Notes under the pieces: model-generated | Database searches by the model: none | What the model saw: the letters and a program-made list of their open reading frames with translations, nothing else | Told to the model about the DNA's origin: nothing | Program-made: the position numbers and the translations under genes | Part shown: one piece after another, positions 58,033 to 64,000 of the stretch | How the letters are laid out: every line of letters starts with the position of its first letter | Numbering within the stretch: the first letter of the stretch is position 1 | Origin: Eopsaltria australis | Lineage: Eukaryota; Chordata; Aves; Passeriformes; Petroicidae | Length of the DNA: 64,000 nt | Assembly (NCBI GenBank): GCA_034509425.1 | Contig: JAVTVJ010001130.1 | Location: 452,278-516,277 of the forward strand | Direction: 5' to 3'

Positions 58033-61000
58033 TCAGAAGGGGAGGCGCTTCAACTGCTCGTATGTGATAAAAAACTGAAGGGAACGTCAAGGAAGCGGGG
58101 CAGACGTGAGGCAGCTGCCTGGCAGGGTGGGCAGAGCACTCAGCTGGGCTGGACACACATCCAGGAGATCCTGAAAGCCACCCAGGGAGCTCCCTGTCCA
58201 GGCAGCACAACCCGAGCTGCCCAGGCAGAACCGAGCTGGGGCACAGGCGCTGCCAGGAGGGGGGAGATGGACCCAGAGCAGCCCAGCCTTGCCCAGAGCA
58301 CGGGGAGAGGGAGGGGGCTCCAAGCCCAGCCTGGGAGCTCTCTACAGTGAATCCCCCACCCAGTTCCAGCAGGCAGAATGGTCTGGGTCAGCACACAGCA
58401 GCACAGAGCCAGCACCTGCCTCAGCAGCAGAACATTCCCCACCATTCCCTCCCAAACAGGAGCTGACCCAGAACCTCCTGCAGCCCAGGCCAGGGAAGGT
58501 CTCAGCCTCAGAGGCTCTACAAGAACTATCAGAGGTGCCCATAGGGTCCCCAGTGCTCCCCATCAGGGTGTCAGCCCTGCCCTGCCCCTCCCAGCTGGCT
58601 TCTCCCCTTGTCCCCACCTGCCAGCAGCACAGGGAAGGATACAATGATGTTCCAGGGACCCAGACGGAGCCAGTTGGGCCAGAAGCCTTTGTAGAGTGCA
58701 AAGAAGCCCTCGCTCTTCCACGTCTGGGATGAGACAAAGGGATTAGAGGACACACCAGGCCCGAGCCCTGCCCACCTCCCCAGAGCCATGTGTGCCACGC
58801 TGGCCCTGCCCAGCTGCTGCAGGGGCAGACAGGCCCGTGCACGTGTATGCAGCACCACTGACAGTCTCCGAACCCAGCTAACTGCATCATGGCCTGAATT
58901 GTGTCCCAGGAGGCTGGGAGGATGCTCAGGTGACAGTGGCCTCAGGAAAGCGACTCTGGGCCCTCTGCTGTCTCACTGATGACACGTTGTGTCCCTGCAG
59001 GATCTCACAGCTGTCAGCCTCCCGGGACAGGGACGTGCCCAGCTGCCCCCTCACCTTGACGAGGCCATCCAGAGTGCCCTTGTAGAGCTCGGTGCTGCCC
59101 ACGATGGCGCGCTGGTTCATCATCCGCGTGCGCACCACGTCCACGGGGTTGGAGGCGATGGCCCCCGCCAGCCCGCAGGTGAAGCTGGAACTGCACACAC
59201 CAAATGAGGGCAGGACAGCCCCAGGCCGGCCACTCCCGCTCACACGGGCACAAAACACCTCCCACTGCATTCCAGCAGAGGCACTGAGCCACGAACAGCA
59301 GCTGCACCACCTGCTCCTGCTGGACAAGGGGCAGCAGCAGCACCTGGGCCACCAGGACCCTGCGGAGCTCAGGGGGAAATTTCGTGTCACCAAGGGATTC
59401 CTGCCAGGTCCTTCCCCAAGGAGGGGTCTCTGGGATGTGGGGATGGAGGAGTGGTGGCCTTGGCAGTGCTGGGGGAATGGCTGGACTCGATGGCCTTTGA
59501 GGTCTGATCCAACCTCAATGACTCCATCCCTGCTGACTCTGAGCTCCTCCAGCTGAGAGAGCAGAGCCTGGAAGCACCAACCCTGCTCCAGAGCCTCTGG
59601 AAGCACCAACCCTGCCCCAGAGCCTCTGGAAGCACCAACCCTGCTCCAGAGCCTCTGGAAGCACCAACCCTGCTCCAGAGCCTCTGGAAGCACCAACCCT
59701 GCTCCAGAGCCTCTGGAAGCACCAACCCTGCTCCACATCCTCTGGGAACACCAACCCTGCTCCACATCCTCTGGGAACACCAACCCTGCTCCAGAGCCTC
59801 TGGAAGCACCAACCCTGCTCCAGAGCCTCTGGAAGCACCAACCCTGCTCCAGAGCCTCTGGAAGCACCAACCCTGCCCCAGAGCCTCTGGGAACACCAGC
59901 CCTGCTCCAGAGCCTCTGGAAGCACCAGCCCTGCTCCAGAGCCTCTGGAAGCACCAACCCTGCTCCACATCCTCTGGGAACACCACCCCTGCTCCCTGCA
60001 GCTCCAGAGCACTCGCTCCACGAGTGTCCCTCCCCAGTCCCACCTGGCTGCCCTGCCTCCCAGCCCTCCAGGCCTGCAGCAGGTACTCACACGAAGTGGG
60101 CAAAGATGGTATCCCCCATGAGGCCTGACAGGATCAGGTGCTTCTTGGTGATGTCGTAGACTGGCAGCTCCACGCCCACCACGATGGCCGCCCGCTGGGC
60201 CGTGGGGACAACGCCCTGTGGAGCAGGGACACTGTCACCAGCGGCAGCCACGTCCCCAGCTCCTCGCAGGGCCTCCCCCCCGTGTCCTCCCTGCAGGCAC
60301 ACCAGCTGCTCCCCAGCTTGGCTGCAAAGCCAAGGAGGATGTCTCCACCCTGGCAGCGTTATTCCAGCTGGATTAACCCCACACTGCTTCCCTCCTCCCA
60401 GCACACGGGAGCTGGGCTCTCACCCCCTCACCTTCTGCAACAATTCCAACACCAGGAAAGACTGTGCCCCACAAGAGCAGCAGTTTAAGGAGCCAGGAGG
60501 GGCTCCAGGTGCTCCTTGCCACACAACAGCAGCTGCTTCCCTAAGGTTTCTGTTAGTTGTGCTGCTCATGGGGCATTCTGGGAGCTGGTGCTCACCCTCC
60601 AGAGGCCTCGGGTCCCTTCCTGCTGGTAGATGTCAATGAAGCTGCCAATCATCCCGCCCTGGAACAAGCTGCCCTGAGCCTGCATTCGGATCTGGAAGGA
60701 AGGGGAGAGTCAGCAGGAGCACAGCAGCACCTGTTCTGACACCAGCACTTGCCCAGAGGGCAGGGACACCAGGGACACCAGGGACACCAGGGACAGCAGC
60801 TCCACGGAACTGCTGGGAGAAGGAACAGAGCAGCTCAGGGCACACACTGCTCTCCATGTCCCTCTCCCTGCAAGCCACACAGACAAGGATGGCAGCAGGC
60901 ACGGAGCAGGGACTGCAGCAGGGACATGAGGGACAAGGCCTTCCTGCCCTGAAAGCAGTCCCAGAAGGGGGATCTACACAGGGACAGGAGTGGGGAAGTT

Positions 61001-63342
61001 CTCCAGGCTCTCTCTGCCCAGAGCAGCAGGCAGCCCCCACTGGGCTCTGCTCACTCCACGTAACAGGCAGGCCCTTGGGGCAGTGCCAGCACAGGGACCA
61101 AGGGGACAGGAGCAGCTGGCTGCCACCTGGCCCAGGATGGATGACACAGCCTCCATCCCTCACCAGGGCAAATGACATCATCTTTGTTGCCCAGAGAAGC
61201 TGTGGCTGCCCCATCCCTTGAAGTGCTCCAGGCCAAGCTGGACAGGGTTTGGAGCAATCTGGGATAGTGGGAGGTGTCCCTGCCCATGGCAGGAGGGTGG
61301 AAGGGGATGGTTTTTCATGTCCCTTCCAACCCAAACTGTTCCAGGATTCCGTGATCTTTAAGAGCTGTGTTTTTAAACAACTGTTAATTACCCCAGGCTT
61401 TGGTCCCCATTCATTAAAAACCCCCAAATGAGCAGAACTGATGGCTCAGGGAGCACTGAGCTGCTCCTCCCACAGGTCCCACGGCCAGCCAGGAGCAGCC
61501 CTTACCTTCAGCACATCCGTGGGGTTGGCCAGCGCAGAGGAGATGACCCCCGAGACCACCCCACAGATCACATTGAGCAGCAACGTCTCATCTGCAACCA
61601 AGGAGAGAAGGTCAGACCCCCTGAGGGGGCACAGTGGGAGGGAACAAGGGCTGGGAAGAGCAGAGCAGCTCAGCTCTCAAATCACACGCTGAAGCTGCAG
61701 GAGCAGGGCCTGGGCAGGTGCCACAGCCGGTGACAGATCTGTCCCCACACCTGCCAGGGACAGAAGGAGGCAGCAGGGCACTCTCAGAGGGTCTGACTGA
61801 TGAGAAGGAAAATCCTGGGACACGTGAGGATTGTGAACAATTATCTGAGATTTCAGTGTCCAGTGCCACATTTGTCATGGCAGGGACAAGGCAGGACAGA
61901 GGCAGAGACCCAGCACTTCCCCAGGCCCCCTGGGACCAACTGGATTTGCCTGCACGCAGCCACTGGAGCCAGCTGAGGAGCGAGAGCAGGCAGGGAGTTA
62001 GATGTGATTAGTGCCAGGGAACAACCCGAGATTCCAGGCCCAGTATTAGGATGATGGTTACGTTGGGAAAAGGCACAGGCCTTTGCTGGTACTGACCACG
62101 ACACTTCCCAGAGGACACCAGGCCACTGGCTGCCCCAGGCCTGTAGGGAGACAAACATTCAGGCACGGAGCTGGAAAGGCTGGAACAGTGAGGGGGGTGT
62201 GGGGCCTGTGTGGGACCCAGGCAGAACCAGGCAGGGACAGGCGTTACTGGAGCAGGAGAGCAGCCCTGCAAGGACCTCCAGAGTCACAGAATCACAGAAT
62301 CTCCTGAGCTGGAAGGGTTCCACAAGGATCATGGATCCAGTTCCTGGTCCTGCACAGACATCCCAACAATGCCAGCCTGGGCATCCCTGGCAGGGCTGTC
62401 CAAACGCTCCTGGAGCTCTGGCAGCCTCGGGGCTGTGCCCATTCCCTGGGGAGCCTGGGCAGTGCCCAGCACCCTCTGGGGAACGAAATCTTTTCCTGAT
62501 ATTCAAAGTAACCCTCCCCTAACACAGCTCTGTACCATTCGTGCGCTGCATTTTGCCCACCCATCCCCTTTCCCAGGCTGGAACAGTGTTACACCATTCC
62601 CTCACATCACAGCAGGGATGAAAATCTCACCGGCAGGTCTGGGTGCTCCCTCAGGGAACACCCAGCAGACTCCTGCTGCTCCACTCCCCGGGCAGGAGCT
62701 GCAGAGGGCACAGGTCAAGGTGGAACCTCACCTTTGCAGTAAGGGCCAAAGCTACAGAGCTGGACTGCACAGTTCCTATCCAGAATGTGCCTGGCTGTGC
62801 CAGGGGAGGCTCCTGCTGGACATCAGGAGGAATTTCTTCATGGAAAGGGTTGCCCAGGGAGTCCCCATCCCTGGAGGTGTCCAAGGAAGGCACTCAGGGC
62901 TCTGGGCTGGGTGATGATGTGGGCACAGGTTGGATTTGGTGATCTTGGAGGTCCTTTCCAACCTCAGTGATTCTGTGATTCTCCTATGATTCCGTGAAGT
63001 GAAGGGACCTGGCTGGAGGGAGGTGTTTGGGTGGGGACCACAGGCAGTGCAGGGCACAGTGAGGTTCCCTTTGGGACTGAAACCAATCCTTGCTCTCACT
63101 GGCGAACAAAACCACAGTGCCCAGTAAGGGAGGCCCATTCCTGTGGGAATCTGGGGGTGGGAAGGACAGAGCAAGGAAGGAGCCAAACACACAGCCCAGA
63201 GTGTGAGGTGGGGGAGCTGGGAGGTGCTGCCCTTCCCCAACACCGACCTTCCATGCGATCCACGAAGAGCCGCTTCAGGCTCTGGTAGATGCCGATCTTG
63301 ATGGTGCCGTAGGACGCCTGTCTCAGCAGTGCCGGGGCGATC
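58033..63342 (-). CDS. SLC25A14: Mitochondrial carrier SLC25A14 (UCP5/BMCP1), 3' seven coding exons; 5' end outside window
   Basis: Inner-mitochondrial-membrane carrier of the uncoupling-protein branch of SLC25. Coding exons in reading order: 63342-63248, 61591-61506, 60691-60596, 60215-60091, 59190-59055, 58723-58643 and 58074-58033 (stop TGA 58035-58033). All junctions are GT/AG and in frame, giving about 219 residues, roughly the last two thirds of the usual length of about 325. Seen: the carrier signatures [15 protein letters not shown] and [14 protein letters not shown] (repeats 2 and 3, PxD/ExxK/R type), the segment [19 protein letters not shown], and the C-terminus [22 protein letters not shown] and MMNQRAIVG match SLC25A14 better than its paralogue SLC25A30. 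The first carrier repeat and the promoter must lie beyond 64000. The donor after 63248 (GTCGGT) is weak. A 29-bp minisatellite fills much of the intron between 59190 and 60091. Confidence 0.97.
59440..59530 (+). mobile_element. CR1 LINE 3' end fragment
   Basis: gggaatggctggactcgatg, gcctttgaggtctgatccaa, cctcaatgactcc. Confidence 0.8.
59563..59990. repeat. 29-bp minisatellite in SLC25A14 intron
   Basis: About 15 copies of agagcctctggaagcaccaa plus ccctgctcc, with a variant acatcctctgggaacaccaa in three places. No stop codon falls in any minus-strand frame, which creates long artefactual frames. Confidence 0.97.
61185..61365 (+). mobile_element. CR1 LINE 3' fragment
   Basis: gcccagagaagctgtggctg, ccatggcaggagggtgg, ttccaacccaaactgttcca ggattccgtgat; about 140 bp from an SLC25A14 exon. 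Confidence 0.85.
62280..62520 (-). mobile_element. CR1 LINE 3' fragment
   Basis: gagtcacagaatcacagaat ctcctgagctggaaggg, ggcagggctgtccaaacgct, gaaatcttttcctgatattc. Confidence 0.85.
62790..63000 (+). mobile_element. CR1 LINE 3' fragment
   Basis: ctggacatcaggaggaattt, ccatccctggaggtgtccaa, ending gattctcctatgattccgtg. Confidence 0.85.
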
Positions 63343-63915
63343 CTGGGGGGAACGGAGCCTGAGCATCCCTGCGGGCCAGCACGGGCCGCTCCCCGCCCGC
63401 CACCCGGGACAACCCGGGACTGCCCCGCGCACCCCCAGTGCCACGGCTGGCACCCACACAGCCCCGGCAGCACCGGGAGACTCCGCTCAGCGAGGGATCC
63501 CGGCGGATCGCAGCGGCGTGCAGGAAATGGGGAACCGGGAGGGGCAGGGAGCGGGGCGATGCCGTGACAGGCGGGGGGAGAGGGGGCCGGGCTGGGGAGG
63601 GGGTGCCAGGACAGAAGCAGGGCCGGGGGAGCGGAGGGGAAGAACCGGGGATGGGTGCGGGAGAGCCGGGGAAGGCAGAGGGAGATGCCGGGGTGGGCGG
63701 AGGGGGATGCGGGGATGGAGGGGGATCCAGGGACGGGCTGCTGGGGGGAACAGGACACGCGGGGCGATGCTGCGGCCCAAGAGGGAGCCCAGGACAGGCG
63801 GAGGGAGCCCCGGAGCCGGAGGGGAAGGGCCCGGGGCAGGCACCGGGAGACCCGCGTGGGCGGAAGGAGCCGCGGGGCGGGCAGGAGGAGCCGTGGCGGA
63901 TGGGCGGGTGTCCCG
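63343..63915. other. SLC25A14 intron, GC-rich
   Basis: GC-rich with decayed repeats of gatgcggggatggaggggga type. No further SLC25A14 exon found, so the preceding exon lies beyond 64000. Confidence 0.55.
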
Positions 63916-63917
63916 GT

Positions 63918-63990
63918 GGGGATGGATGGATGGATGGATGGATGGATGGATGGATGGATGGATGCATGCATGCATGGATGGATGGATGGA
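63918..63990. repeat. (GGAT)n microsatellite
   Basis: About 17 tetramers of gatg, interrupted by gcatgcatgcat at 63963-63974. Confidence 0.97.
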
Positions 63991-64000
63991 TGGAGCCCCG

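Noticed and set aside
58926..60103. 343-aa minus-strand frame containing [16 protein letters not shown] repeats
   Set aside because: Only the SLC25A14 exon inside it (59055-59190) is real; the rest is the 29-bp intronic array.
58033..63342. Identification as SLC25A30
   Set aside because: [18 protein letters not shown] and the ENOX2/GPR119 neighbours fit SLC25A14 better.

Overview
This window looks like avian nuclear DNA, most likely from a songbird. The evidence is four vertebrate multi-exon genes plus one intronless receptor gene, GC-rich sequence with very short introns, about 29 truncated CR1 LINE fragments as the main dispersed repeat, and an unusual number of minisatellites. The gene content matches human Xq26 (SLC25A14, GPR119, ENOX2, ARHGAP36), a block that lies on chicken chromosome 4 and on songbird chromosome 4A. 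Chromosome and species are inference.

All five recognised genes lie on the minus strand, head to tail, so the biological reading order runs from the right edge to the left. SLC25A14 (58033-63342, seven 3' coding exons; the 5' end lies beyond the right edge) encodes a UCP5/BMCP1-type mitochondrial carrier. GPR119 (54188-55228, intronless) encodes a lipid-sensing class A GPCR. ENOX2 (coding exons 26489-42839, probable first exon at about 50.2 kb in a CpG island) encodes a cell-surface NADH/hydroquinone oxidase with an RNA-recognition motif. ARHGAP36 (12940-20827 plus a possible 5' exon near 22.5 kb) encodes a RhoGAP protein. An RGCC-like gene (7514-9647, non-coding first exon near 10.2 kb) encodes a small cell-cycle/complement-response regulator. 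Exon boundaries were derived by eye from GT/AG sites, and every internal junction listed closes in frame.

The RGCC-like gene is the most notable gene. Human RGCC sits on 13q14 with ENOX1 and SLC25A30, while this gene sits with ENOX2 and SLC25A14. It therefore looks like a whole-genome-duplication paralogue of RGCC that I do not know from mammals.

Layout: 1-7.5 kb is a CpG/minisatellite edge, CR1 fragments and RGCC-like 3' sequence; 7.5-10.3 kb RGCC-like; 10.3-12.9 kb spacer with CR1 and low-complexity arrays; 12.9-22.6 kb ARHGAP36; 22.6-24.2 kb spacer; 24.2-50.3 kb ENOX2; 50.4-53.1 kb two large minisatellites; 54.2-55.2 kb GPR119; 55.2-57.6 kb spacer; 57.6-64 kb SLC25A14. Most of the long open frames lie in GC-rich repeats and are not genes. 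I saw no tRNA, rRNA, CRISPR or intact retrovirus. The genes share a locus but no obvious common pathway.
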